A stretch of DNA of 64,000 nt from Salinicola halophilus (GCF_003206155.1 NZ_PZJV01000002.1:62001-126000), one strand, 5' to 3'. Shown: positions 1 through 8,086, counted from the stretch's first letter. A program made the numbers and translations. The notes: generated from the sequence alone by a model not told the origin.

Positions 1-1
1 G

Positions 2-622
2 CGCGGCATCACGCCGGAAGAGATCGACGGGGTGTTCGACGCCCTGGTGGAAGCGGGATTCAAGCTGATCGAGATTCCGCTCAACTCGCCCCGCGCCTGG
101 GAGAGCATCGCCCTGATCGGCAAGCGCTGCCCGGCGGACGTGGTGATCGGTGCGGGCACGGTGCTCGACCCGGTGCACGCCGAGCGGCTGGCCGAGCTGG
201 ACGCCCCGCTTCTGATCACGCCCAACACCGACACTGAGGTGATCCGTGCAGGCGTCGAGCACGGCCTGGCGCCGATGATCGGCTGCATGACGCCGAGCGA
301 GGCGCTCGCCGCGGCCAAGGCCGGTGCCACGGCGCTAAAGCTCTTCCCGGCGGCGCGGCTCGGGACCGGCTACTTCAAGGACATCAGCGCGATTCTGCCC
401 AAGGGGCTGCCGGTGCTGGCGGTAGGTGGCATCGACGAGAGCAACATGAGCGAGTGGCACGCCCACGGCATCGCGGGCTTCGGTTTCGGCAGCAACCTCT
501 ACAAGCCGGGGCGCAGTGCCGATGAAGTGGGGGCCGTCGCCCGTGGCCTGATCGCCGAGTGGCAGCGCATCCGCGAGGTCGCGAGTCACGCCGAGCAGCT
601 CGAGCGCGAGGCGGATGCATGA
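2..622 (+). CDS. dgoA: 2-dehydro-3-deoxy-6-phosphogalactonate aldolase (5' partial)
   Basis: Cytosolic class I aldolase that splits 2-keto-3-deoxy-6-phosphogalactonate into pyruvate and glyceraldehyde 3-phosphate, the last step of D-galactonate breakdown. The frame is open through the left edge, beginning RGITPEE, so the first residues lie outside the window; the GTG at 32 is internal. Visible family motifs are EIPLNSP (acid/base Glu), GAGTV, the Schiff-base Lys in ALKLFPAARLG (codon near 338) and the phosphate-binding AVGGID segment. EIPLNSP and the adjacent kinase favour the galactonate enzyme over KDPG aldolase. Its stop overlaps the dgoK start by 4 bp (ATGA), so the two are translationally coupled. 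The rest of the operon must lie to the left. Confidence 0.93.
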   Translation, partial: RGITPEEIDGVFDALVEAGFKLIEIPLNSPRAWESIALIGKRCPADVVIGAGTVLDPVHAERLAELDAPLLITPNTDTEVIRAGVEHGLAPMIGCMTPSEALAAAKAGATALKLFPAARLGTGYFKDISAILPKGLPVLAVGGIDESNMSEWHAHGIAGFGFGSNLYKPGRSADEVGAVARGLIAEWQRIREVASHAEQLEREADA

Positions 623-1569
623 GCGAGGCAGCGACTTCCGCCCCCGGCGAGCGCCTGATCGTCGTCGACTGGGGGACCAGCAACTTCCGGGCGTTCCTGG
701 TCGACGCGGGCAGCGGCGAGGTGCTCGACAGCCGTCGCTCCGCGTCCGGGCTGCGGGCGCTCAGTCAGCCGGAATTTCCGCACTACTGCGCCTCGCAGAC
801 GGACGACTGGCGCCAGGGTGACGGCGCGGCCGCGGCCAGCGTGCCGATCTATCTCGCCGGCATGGTCGGTTCGGCCCGCGGCTGGGCCGAAGCGCCCCAG
901 CTCGAGCTGCCAGCGTCGGTTGCCGATCTCGCCGACAGCGTGGTCGCCGCCCCGGGGCTCGACAACGCCTGGATCGTGCCGGGGGTCAAACAGGTCACGC
1001 CGAGCCACGTCGACGTCATGCGCGGGGAGGAGGTTCAGGCCTTCGGCGCGCTAACGCTCGCAGGCGTCGAGGACGCTCACTGCTGCCTGCCCGGGACACA
1101 CAGCAAGTGGGCGCATCTCGAGGCGGGCCGGCTGGTCGACTTCACCACCGTGATGACCGGCGAGCTCTTCCATGCCGTGCGCTTCCATACGCTGCCCGGC
1201 GAACCCGCCCGGGGAGACGCGGCCTTCGATGAGGGCGCCTTCCGGCTGGGGCTCTCCCGCGTCGACGCCCCCGGCGGGGTGATGCACGCCCTGTTCGAGG
1301 GGCGCTCGCGGCATCTCTACGCCGGACTCGAAGCCGGCCAGGTCGCAAGCTTTCTCTCCGGCGTACTGATCGGGGAAGAGGTCCGCGCGATGCACGCCGC
1401 GCGTCCGGGTATCGAGAAGGTCTATCTGGTCGGGGCCGACAGTCTGCGCCAGAGCTACACCCTGGCGCTCGAGAATGCCGGTCTCGACGTCGAGGCCCTG
1501 GGCAGTGACGCCGCGACGCTTGCCGGAGTGACCGCCATCGCCGCCCGCCACGTCGCCCAAAGAGCCTAA
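619..1569 (+). CDS. dgoK: 2-dehydro-3-deoxygalactonokinase
   Basis: Phosphorylates 2-keto-3-deoxygalactonate with ATP, giving the substrate of the upstream aldolase. The 316-residue length is near the family norm. The N-terminal ASKHA-type phosphate loop VVDWGTSNFRAFLVD (about residues 14-28), GEEVQAFGAL and the LPGTHSKWA segment are typical of DgoK. The ATG at 619 was chosen because it overlaps the dgoA stop (ATGA) and sits just before the conserved N-terminus; an earlier ATG at 559 would lie deep inside dgoA. A GC hairpin at 1684-1703 may mark the end of the transcript. Confidence 0.95.
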   Translation: MSEAATSAPGERLIVVDWGTSNFRAFLVDAGSGEVLDSRRSASGLRALSQPEFPHYCASQTDDWRQGDGAAAASVPIYLAGMVGSARGWAEAPQLELPASVADLADSVVAAPGLDNAWIVPGVKQVTPSHVDVMRGEEVQAFGALTLAGVEDAHCCLPGTHSKWAHLEAGRLVDFTTVMTGELFHAVRFHTLPGEPARGDAAFDEGAFRLGLSRVDAPGGVMHALFEGRSRHLYAGLEAGQVASFLSGVLIGEEVRAMHAARPGIEKVYLVGADSLRQSYTLALENAGLDVEALGSDAATLAGVTAIAARHVAQRA

Positions 1570-1641
1570 CGCAACGCCCGCCTCCCGACTCGGCGCTGTC
1601 AGCGCGCGATCGACGCACCAGGATCGGCGTATCGAGATCGA

Positions 1642-1658
1642 AGCACCAAGAAAGTGCA
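1642..1658. promoter_or_regulatory. NtrC-like enhancer site
   Basis: AGCACCAAGAAAGTGCA contains GCAC-N7-GTGC, the layout of enteric NtrC sites (TGCACY-N5-GGTGCA). Its centre is about 88 bp upstream of the start expected from the sigma-54 box at 1711. A weaker left half-site (GCACC at 1615) lies 28 bp upstream. Assignment to NtrC is inference; the inverted repeat is seen directly. Confidence 0.5.
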
Positions 1659-1683
1659 CGCCGCTGGCCTCTCGAGGGGGCAG

Positions 1684-1703
1684 GGCCCCGGGCTTTCGGG
1701 GCC
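1684..1703 (+). terminator. GC hairpin after dgoK, no U-tract
   Basis: GGCCCCG and CGGGGCC arms (7 bp) flank a 6-nt loop, about 115 bp after the dgoK stop. There is no T-run, so intrinsic termination is uncertain. The hairpin lies between the NtrC-like site and the sigma-54 box. Confidence 0.3.
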
Positions 1704-1710
1704 GTCGTGG

Positions 1711-1727
1711 TTGGCACGATCCGTGCT
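1711..1727 (+). promoter_or_regulatory. sigma-54 (RpoN) promoter for the glucosylglycerate genes
   Basis: TTGGCACGATCCGTGCT has GG and GC separated by exactly 10 nt and matches the RpoN consensus TTGGCACG-N4-TTGCW at all but one fixed position. Transcription would start near 1738, giving a leader of about 115 nt before the phosphatase ATG at 1854. No sigma-70 box is evident in the same gap. Confidence 0.62.
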
Positions 1728-1853
1728 ACCTTCATCTGGCAGGCGCTCGCCCGCGGGACGACGTCGACGTCGATGTCCTCCGGCGTGGCAGTCGGGGCAA
1801 CGCTCAGCGGGCCGGCGCGTGACTCTCACCCTTCAAGGCAAGCGAGCGATGCA

Positions 1854-2708
1854 ATGACACAGACGGAGCTGAGCCAGGCGTCTTTGCTGATCTTCACCGA
1901 TCTCGACGGATCGCTGCTCGACCACGACACCTACGACTGGCAGCCGGCGGCGGCGTGGCTTTCGCACCTTGCCGCCGCGAACGTGCCGGTCATTCCCACG
2001 ACCAGCAAGACGCGCACCGAGCTGCTGTCGCTGCGTCAGGAACTCGGGCTGACCGAGACGCCGTTCATCGCCGAGAACGGCGCGGTGATCGGACTGCCGC
2101 CCTCGTGGCAGCACGCGCGGTTGGATCGCGACCCGGCCTCGCCGGACGGGCTGGTGGTCAAGACGCCGAGTCTCGATGTCGACTTCATTCGCCGCCGCCT
2201 CGACGTGATTCGCGAGCGTCACGGGCTGCGATTTCGACGCATGGGCGAGATGGAGGTCGACACGGTACGTGAGGCGACGGGGCTTTCGCCGGACGCCGCT
2301 CGGCAGGCAATGGCGCGGGAAGGCAGCGAGCCGCTGATCTGGGAAGACGACCCGAACAAGCTTGCGACCTTCGATGAGACGCTACGCACCGACGGGCTGA
2401 CGCTGACCCGCGGCGGGCGTTTCTGGCATGTGATGGGCGCGGTGGACAAAGGGCAGGCCGCCAACTGGCTGGTCGCGCGATTCGAGGCGCTGCGCGGACA
2501 TCGCCCGCACACGCTGAGCCTCGGCGACGGCCCCAACGATCTGGCGCTGCTCGCGGCGACCGAGCGCGCGGTAGTGATCGCCGCCGATCACGGTCAACCG
2601 ATGCCCCTTCCCGGTGAGGGGGTCTATCGTACCGAGATGCGTGGCCCGACGGGCTGGTCGGAAGGCGTGGCGCACTGGCTCGAGGGTGACGCCCACTGGC
2701 TCGAGTGA
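1854..2708 (+). CDS. gpgP: HAD-IIB glucosyl-/mannosyl-3-phosphoglycerate phosphatase
   Basis: HAD phosphatase of the MpgP/YedP family. In the two-step pathway it would remove phosphate from glucosyl-3-phosphoglycerate made by the next gene, giving glucosylglycerate. Motif I is FTDLDGSLLD (about residues 15-24), motif II includes TTSKTR, and motif IV is SLGDGPNDLALL. Length is 284 residues. The ATG at 1854 is preferred to one at 1707 because the extra 49 residues match nothing and would overlap the sigma-54 box. The last 12 residues contain a small duplication (AHWLEGDAHWLE). MpgP and GpgP cannot be told apart by sequence; the glucosyl assignment rests on the neighbouring GT81 enzyme. Confidence 0.82.
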   Translation: MTQTELSQASLLIFTDLDGSLLDHDTYDWQPAAAWLSHLAAANVPVIPTTSKTRTELLSLRQELGLTETPFIAENGAVIGLPPSWQHARLDRDPASPDGLVVKTPSLDVDFIRRRLDVIRERHGLRFRRMGEMEVDTVREATGLSPDAARQAMAREGSEPLIWEDDPNKLATFDETLRTDGLTLTRGGRFWHVMGAVDKGQAANWLVARFEALRGHRPHTLSLGDGPNDLALLAATERAVVIAADHGQPMPLPGEGVYRTEMRGPTGWSEGVAHWLEGDAHWLE

Positions 2709-2821
2709 ACGCCGCAAGGCGCGGGGTAATTCGATGTGGCAGATTGCGCTCGCCGAGTGTCGGCGAAGCGTACGGGGGCGCCAAGGATCGGCGCTGCGAT
2801 GACTATCAGTGAGGGCAGTCC

Positions 2822-4042
2822 ATGAGCGACTTCTACCAGAACGGCATTGTCACCAATTTTCATAACCTCACGCGGCGCTCCGTCGAGGCGCTGGAGAGCG
2901 ATCTCAAGCGCTTCTCCCGCGACCGGCCCATGGGGCTGATTCTGCCCTCGCTCTACTCCGAACTCGAAGGACCGGCGCTTTCGCACATCGTCGACGAGCT
3001 ATGCCGGGTGCCGTACCTCAGCGAGATCGTCATCGGTCTCGATCGCGCCGATCGCGAGCAGTTTCTCAAAGCCAAGGCGTTCTTCTCGCGCCTACCGCAG
3101 CACCACCGCATTCTCTGGAACGACGGCCCACGACTGCAGGCGCTGCATCAGGAGCTTGCCGCCGAGGGGCTGGCGCCGCAGGAACCGGGCAAGGGCTGCA
3201 ACGTCTGGTACTGCTCCGGCTACGTGCGCGCCTCCAACAAGGCAGAAGCCGTCGCACTCCACGACTGCGATATCGTCACCTACGACCGCGGCCTGCTGGC
3301 GCGGCTGATCTATCCCGTGGCCAACCCGCGCTTTCACTACGAGTTCTGCAAGGGTTACTACTCGCGCATCGCCTCCGGCAAGTTGAACGGTCGCGTCGCG
3401 CGGCTGATGGTCACGCCGCTGATCCGGGCGTTCAAGATGATCTACGGCCCGCTGCCATACCTGGACTATCTCGACAGCTTTCGCTATCCGCTCTCCGGGG
3501 AGTTCTCGATGCGCGCCGACGTGCTCGACGGCATCCGTATTCCCAGCGACTGGGGGCTCGAGATCGGGGTGCTGTCCGAGGTGCACCGCAATTTCTCGAC
3601 CAAGCGGCTGTGCCAGGTCGACATCGCCGACGCCTACGACCACAAGCATCAGCCGGTGTCCGAGGAGGACCCCAGCGGCGGTCTCAACCGCATGAGCATG
3701 GACATCGCCAAGGCGATGTACCGCAAGCTCGCCACGCTCGGCGTCGAGATGAGCGTGGAGAGTTTCCGCACCGTGAAGGCGACCTACTACCGGATCGCGC
3801 TCGACCTGATCGAGGCCTATGACCACGATGCGGCGATGAACGGGCTCAAGCTCGACCGCCACAGCGAGGAGGCAGCGGTGGAGCTCTTCGCCGACAACAT
3901 CATGCAGGCCGGGGCCGCCTTCTTCGAATCCCCCCGCGACAAACCCTTCATCCCCAGCTGGAATCGCGTCCAGGCCGCCATCCCCGATCTGCAGGATCGA
4001 CTTTACGAGGCGGTGGAACTGGACAATAGCGGCGACGTCTGA
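2822..4042 (+). CDS. gpgS: Glucosyl-3-phosphoglycerate synthase (GT81)
   Basis: Retaining glycosyltransferase of the GpgS type, moving glucose from an NDP-glucose to 3-phosphoglycerate in the cytosol. The protein has 406 residues, close to GpgS from other bacteria. Visible features are a GT-A nucleotide-binding start (MGLILPSLYSELEG, about residue 37), the metal-binding DxD within LHDCDIVTYD (about residue 145), and the acceptor-site segment DWGLEIGVLSEVHRN (about residue 242). GAGGG precedes the ATG at 7 nt. It follows the phosphatase by 113 bp and probably shares its sigma-54 promoter. Mannosylglycerate synthase is a less likely alternative. Confidence 0.85.
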   Translation: MSDFYQNGIVTNFHNLTRRSVEALESDLKRFSRDRPMGLILPSLYSELEGPALSHIVDELCRVPYLSEIVIGLDRADREQFLKAKAFFSRLPQHHRILWNDGPRLQALHQELAAEGLAPQEPGKGCNVWYCSGYVRASNKAEAVALHDCDIVTYDRGLLARLIYPVANPRFHYEFCKGYYSRIASGKLNGRVARLMVTPLIRAFKMIYGPLPYLDYLDSFRYPLSGEFSMRADVLDGIRIPSDWGLEIGVLSEVHRNFSTKRLCQVDIADAYDHKHQPVSEEDPSGGLNRMSMDIAKAMYRKLATLGVEMSVESFRTVKATYYRIALDLIEAYDHDAAMNGLKLDRHSEEAAVELFADNIMQAGAAFFESPRDKPFIPSWNRVQAAIPDLQDRLYEAVELDNSGDV

Positions 4043-4253
4043 CGCTGGATTCGCTTCGCCGGCGGCCAGTCATCGCCGCCGGCTCGCCCTGGCCGGTGGT
4101 TAGCCATCGACAGGGCGCTCGGGATACACTCGGATGACGCCGTGACGGCGCCCACTCAAAGCGTCTCGAGACAGAGACCGATAACGACACCACTCCTCGC
4201 AGGGAAGATCGCTCGCCAGGCTCGCGCAAGCTCAATGCTTAACGAGGTGCTTC

Positions 4254-5507
4254 ATGCCGTTCGCGTCTTCCTCACACCGACATCCCTTCTACAGCCGCTT
4301 CGGCGAACTGGTGGTCCTCTCGCTGATGACCCTCGACCCCGTTGGCGCCGACAGCACCCGTCACCGTGTCGGTGGCGATGCGTCAATCGACACGCCCGTC
4401 GATCCACACCTGGAACGCATCGGCCGGCCGACGGCGCCGGAAGACGTGCGCACCGTTCCCACGGCGTTCGCGGGCGACCTGCTGGTCGGCAATCAGGATA
4501 GCGGCGCGCTCAAGCGGTTGGACCCGGTCAGCGGCGAAATACGCTGGCAGCTGCAAGCGCCCAACTGGATCCACTCCGACATCGCCTGGGAGCGGGGAGT
4601 CGGCGTGCTCGGCTATGGCAATCGCTTCCCGTCGCGGCGCGCGCTCGGGGGTGGAAATGCCGAACCCTTCGGTAGCGGGAAAAGCGGGCTCCTGGCGGTC
4701 GATCTGGAGACCGGCGAACCGGTCTGGCACTACCACGGCACCGGTGACGTCATGCTGACGCCGCTGCTGCACGCCGGCGAGGTCTTCGCCGCTGGCAACG
4801 ATCGCGCGCTTCACGTCCTCTCCCTCGAGGACGGCCGCCGGACCGGGCTGATCACGCTGGGATCGCGTGTCGAGCTGTCATCGCCGACGCTGGACGACGA
4901 CGGCCGGCTCTTCGTCGGCGCGGCTGCGCCCTATCGCCTGTTTCGGGTCGATCCGACGACCCGGGCCGTGGTCTGGATGGCGGAGTTCGGCGAGGCCGTT
5001 GCCGGACTCGAGGGCATACCGCCGGCGATCGAGGGGGACCTGGTGCTGACCACGGCGGTGGTGGCGACATCCGACCCGCAGCGCTTTGCCCATCGTCTAT
5101 TCGCGCTGGACGCTCAGAGCGGCGAGCGCCGCTGGTCGGCCTCGCTCGGCGAGACTCGCTCCTCCGACGCCGCCATTCTGGGGGCGCCCAGTGTCGCCGA
5201 GGAACGCGTGGTGGCGATCGACGCCGCCGGCGATACCCTGCACGCCTTCGATCTGCGCAGTGGCCGAGCGCTGTGGCAGCTCGACTGCGGCCCGATTCGC
5301 GGCGCGCCGGTCATCGATGGCCACCGGGTCTACGTGACCACGGCCGCCGGCGAGCTGCTGGGTGCCGATCTCGCGACTGGAGAGGCGCGCTTCAGCGTAT
5401 CGCTGGGAGCGACGTCGCTGGCCTCGTCGGGTCCGGTACGCGTGGGGGCGCATCTGTTCGTCCCCACGCACACCGGTCAGCTCTATCTGATTCCGATGGC
5501 GGGGTGA
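4254..5507 (+). CDS. Secreted PQQ-like/BamB-like beta-propeller protein
   Basis: 417-residue protein built of PQQ-type blades, each ending in a Trp-docking phrase: GEIRWQL, GEPVWHYHG, RAVVWMAEF, GERRWSASLG, GRALWQLD. There is a weak hydrophobic N-terminal stretch (VVLSLMTLDPVGA, about residues 20-32) that could be a signal peptide, so a periplasmic site is likely. No dehydrogenase active-site or cytochrome motifs are present, so it is probably a structural or binding propeller. GAGGTG lies 6 nt before the ATG. It sits between gpgS and crcB on the same strand as the solute genes; whether it belongs to that pathway is unknown. Confidence 0.7.
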   Translation: MPFASSSHRHPFYSRFGELVVLSLMTLDPVGADSTRHRVGGDASIDTPVDPHLERIGRPTAPEDVRTVPTAFAGDLLVGNQDSGALKRLDPVSGEIRWQLQAPNWIHSDIAWERGVGVLGYGNRFPSRRALGGGNAEPFGSGKSGLLAVDLETGEPVWHYHGTGDVMLTPLLHAGEVFAAGNDRALHVLSLEDGRRTGLITLGSRVELSSPTLDDDGRLFVGAAAPYRLFRVDPTTRAVVWMAEFGEAVAGLEGIPPAIEGDLVLTTAVVATSDPQRFAHRLFALDAQSGERRWSASLGETRSSDAAILGAPSVAEERVVAIDAAGDTLHAFDLRSGRALWQLDCGPIRGAPVIDGHRVYVTTAAGELLGADLATGEARFSVSLGATSLASSGPVRVGAHLFVPTHTGQLYLIPMAG

Positions 5508-5538
5508 CGGACGCGCGTCCTTCCGCGTGACGTCGCGG

Positions 5539-5916
5539 TCAGTGGCGCAGCCAGCCGTAGCAGGCGATCCCCAAGGCCGTCATGGCGAACGAGCCGAGCA
5601 CGTGAACCAGCGTGCCGGTTAGCGCCCATGCCCAGCGTCCGCTCTGGATCGCCCCGACCATCTCGGCGGAAAACGTCGAGAAGGTGGTCAGCGCGCCGAG
5701 CAGGCCGGTGACGGCGAAGAGCTTCCACTCGACGCTGAGCGTCGAATCCTGGAAGAAGCTCAGCGCCAGGCCGATCAGCCACGCGCCGACGAGGTTGGCG
5801 ATCAGCGTGCCGGGCGGGATGTGAAGGAAAGCGCCGTTGTACTGCGCGCCGAGCCACCAGCGCAGATTGGCGCCAATGGCCGCGCCCAGGCTGATGGCAA
5901 CGATGGAAATCCACAT
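5539..5916 (-). CDS. crcB: Fluoride ion channel CrcB/Fluc
   Basis: 125-residue inner-membrane protein with four membrane segments that acts as a dual-topology dimer exporting fluoride. Family hallmarks are GANLRWWLG near residue 15, GTLIANLVGAWLIG, and GALTTFSTFS around residues 73-82. It is convergent with the propeller gene, 31 bp away. No fluoride riboswitch could be recognised upstream on the minus strand. Confidence 0.93.
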   Translation of the reverse strand: MWISIVAISLGAAIGANLRWWLGAQYNGAFLHIPPGTLIANLVGAWLIGLALSFFQDSTLSVEWKLFAVTGLLGALTTFSTFSAEMVGAIQSGRWAWALTGTLVHVLGSFAMTALGIACYGWLRH

Positions 5917-5993
5917 AGAAACCTGTCTCTTTGACCGAAGACGTCGACTGACGACATTGACCGGCGGCGCCGAGCCGACGATACGCTCGAAGC

Positions 5994-6042
5994 CGGCCCG
6001 CGACCCGCGACCCGCGACCCGCGACCCGCGACCCGCAACCCG
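5994..6042. repeat. 7-bp tandem repeat array
   Basis: Five perfect copies of CGACCCG (6001-6035) flanked by one imperfect copy on each side (CGGCCCG, CAACCCG). It lies in the 171-bp gap between crcB and the phosphorylase, 47 bp past the phosphorylase stop. The unit length makes the array prone to slippage. Confidence 0.9.
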
Positions 6043-6087
6043 CTCAGCGCCGTCGCATCAACCGCGCAGCGCCGTGACCCGAGTCGC

Positions 6088-7860
6088 TCAAGGCTGGACC
6101 AGCCACAGGCTGCGATAGGGGCGCAGAACCTTACGCGCCTCGTCGCTCGGGCGCCAGGGGCGGCCGTCGTCGAGGACATCGTACCAGTCGCCCCGGTCGA
6201 GTTCGGCGATCTCCAGCGGCTGGCGCCGCTCGCTGATGTTGTAGATCGCCAGCAAGCGGCGGCCGTCGGCGAGCGGCCCGCGCTCGATGGCGAAGATGCC
6301 CGGCACCGTGTCGAGAACCCGCTGCGGCGCCTCGGGATGAAAGCAGGGTTCGTTGGCGCGCAGGTTGAGACGGCGCTTGAGCGAGGTGAAGGCTTCCCGC
6401 GTCGGCGTGCTGCGGCTATCGATCAGCTCGTCGAGCTCCTCCTTGGGCCAGCGGCGGCGATTGATCGAGCGCAGCCGGCCGCTGCGCTCGACGCCTTCGT
6501 GATCGTTGAGCGTGGCGGTGAGCGAGTGGAAATAGACGCCGGGAATACCCTGCAGCGCGAGCATCAGGTTCTGGCTGCAGAGAAAGCGTTCGACCTGCCA
6601 GGCGTCCGCGCCGCGGCGCGTGCCCTTCATGGCGTCGAAGTAGGTGATGTTGATCTCGTAGGGGGAGTCGCTGCCGTCGGCGTTGGTCTTCATGCTCACG
6701 TAGCCGCCGAAGCGGTGCATCAGTTCGAGCAGCGCCTGGACGTCGTGCGCGGGCAGCAGCCCTTCGAGCGCCCGCACGCCGATGCCGTCGTGGCTGGCGG
6801 TGAAGTTGAAGTAGGTGCAGTTCGGCGGCAGCGGCGGCAGCGTGCTCGCCCACTCGGCGAGCTGCGAGGCATCCCCGCTGGTGAGGGTGTGCACCAGCAG
6901 CGGCGGTAGCGTGAACTGATAGATCATGTGGGCCTCGTCCGGCGCGTGCTTCTCGTCGACGCGCTCGAGGCCGAAGTAGCTCATGTTCTCCCGGTGGGGC
7001 ACGTTGGTCTCGGTGATCAGCAGCGTCCCGGGGGCGACGAAGTCGAGAATTGCCCGCAGCAGACGCACCACTGCATGGGTCTCCGGCAGATGGGTGCAGC
7101 GGGTGCCGACCCGTTTCCAGAGATAGGTGATGGCGTCGAGCCGGATGATGCGCGCGCCCTGCTGCACGTAGAAGAGCAGGATGCCGACGAATTCGAGCAG
7201 CACGTCGGGGTTGGCGAAGTTGAGATCGATCTGATCCTCGGAGAAGGTCGCCCACAGATGGCGGGTGCCACGACGTGTCGAGACCGGGACCAGCAGCGGC
7301 GAGTTGCGCGGCCGGGTGACCTCGGAGAGATCCGTGGCCGGGTCCATCTCGATGAAGTAGTCGCGCCCCGGCTGCGTGCCGGCGAGGTAATCGATGAACC
7401 AGAGTGAATCTCGGGAGACGTGGTTGATCACCAGATCGACCATCAGATCCACCCGCGAGGCGAGCCGACGGACGTCCTGCCAGTCGCCGAGGTTGGGATT
7501 GACCTCACGGTAGTGGATCACCGAGAAACCGTCGTCGCTGCTCCAGGGGAAGAAGGGCAGGATGTGAAGGCCGCTGAAGGTGCCGTCCAGACGGTTGGCG
7601 AGAAAGTCGTCGAGCACCGCGAGCGGCGCGCGCTCGCCGTCGATTAGCGTATCGCCATAGGTGATCAGGATCTGATCGCGCTCGCTCCATGCCGGGCGGG
7701 CGTGATCGCCCAGTGCACTGCCCTGGTGCAGCAGCAGCGTCATCAGCCGACGCATCACCTCGTCTCGTCGGGGCCCGTATATCTCTTCGAGTCGAGCGGT
7801 CGCTCGCTCGATGAAGGCCTCTTCGGAAAGCGCGGGGTAGTGCGTGATGCGGCTGGACAT
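6088..7860 (-). CDS. GH13_18 glycoside phosphorylase, probably glucosylglycerate phosphorylase
   Basis: Alpha-amylase-superfamily enzyme of the sucrose phosphorylase subfamily. It would cleave glucosylglycerate with phosphate into glucose 1-phosphate and glycerate, recycling the solute made by the genes at 1854-4042. Catalytic signatures are RIIRLDAITYLWK (nucleophile Asp), LLITETNVPH (acid/base Glu) and NFTASHDGIGVR (transition-state Asp). The length of 590 residues fits glucosylglycerate phosphorylases better than the shorter sucrose phosphorylases. The ATG at 7860 was preferred to one at 7938, because the residues before MSSRITHYPAL look unstructured and overlap a possible promoter. Sucrose or another glucoside remains possible. 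Confidence 0.78.
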   Translation of the reverse strand: MSSRITHYPALSEEAFIERATARLEEIYGPRRDEVMRRLMTLLLHQGSALGDHARPAWSERDQILITYGDTLIDGERAPLAVLDDFLANRLDGTFSGLHILPFFPWSSDDGFSVIHYREVNPNLGDWQDVRRLASRVDLMVDLVINHVSRDSLWFIDYLAGTQPGRDYFIEMDPATDLSEVTRPRNSPLLVPVSTRRGTRHLWATFSEDQIDLNFANPDVLLEFVGILLFYVQQGARIIRLDAITYLWKRVGTRCTHLPETHAVVRLLRAILDFVAPGTLLITETNVPHRENMSYFGLERVDEKHAPDEAHMIYQFTLPPLLVHTLTSGDASQLAEWASTLPPLPPNCTYFNFTASHDGIGVRALEGLLPAHDVQALLELMHRFGGYVSMKTNADGSDSPYEINITYFDAMKGTRRGADAWQVERFLCSQNLMLALQGIPGVYFHSLTATLNDHEGVERSGRLRSINRRRWPKEELDELIDSRSTPTREAFTSLKRRLNLRANEPCFHPEAPQRVLDTVPGIFAIERGPLADGRRLLAIYNISERRQPLEIAELDRGDWYDVLDDGRPWRPSDEARKVLRPYRSLWLVQP

Positions 7861-7947
7861 GTGCAGTACCTGATCGTGGGCGAACGCGGGGAGCGGTGAT
7901 CGATACCGTCGCGCAGGCGACGGCCGACCTCTCATCATTCTTATCCT

Positions 7948-7964
7948 TGCAGAACCCGGGCCAA
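7948..7964 (-). promoter_or_regulatory. sigma-54-like promoter for the phosphorylase
   Basis: On the minus strand TTGGCCCGGGTTCTGCA keeps GG-N10-GC spacing with CTGCA at the -12 element. It differs from consensus at the A of TGGCAC and one T of TTGC. The start would fall near 7937, giving a leader of about 77 nt before the ATG at 7860. It is weaker than the box at 1711. Confidence 0.4.
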
Positions 7965-8022
7965 GTTGGAAACCGACGGCAATTTTCGGCGTGTTTCCGG
8001 TATCTTGCGCGAGCCGTTACAC

Positions 8023-8086
8023 TATTTTGACCATGCTCGATTTCGACCACGCTTGATTTCGACCACGCTTGATTTCGACCACGCTT
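8023..8086. repeat. 16-bp direct repeats, three perfect and one degenerate
   Basis: GATTTCGACCACGCTT occurs three times head to tail (8039-8054, 8055-8070, 8071-8086), preceded by a degenerate copy (8023-8038). The array lies in the 305-bp gap between the divergent phosphorylase and nrdR genes. It would be 86-149 bp upstream of the phosphorylase start expected from the sigma-54-like box. The rest of the gap shows only that box and a weak -35/-10 candidate for nrdR (TTCCGG at 7995, TACACT at 8018). Confidence 0.92.

Noticed and set aside
5917-5990. Fluoride riboswitch before crcB
   Set aside because: The conserved crcB-motif pairing pattern could not be found on the minus strand.
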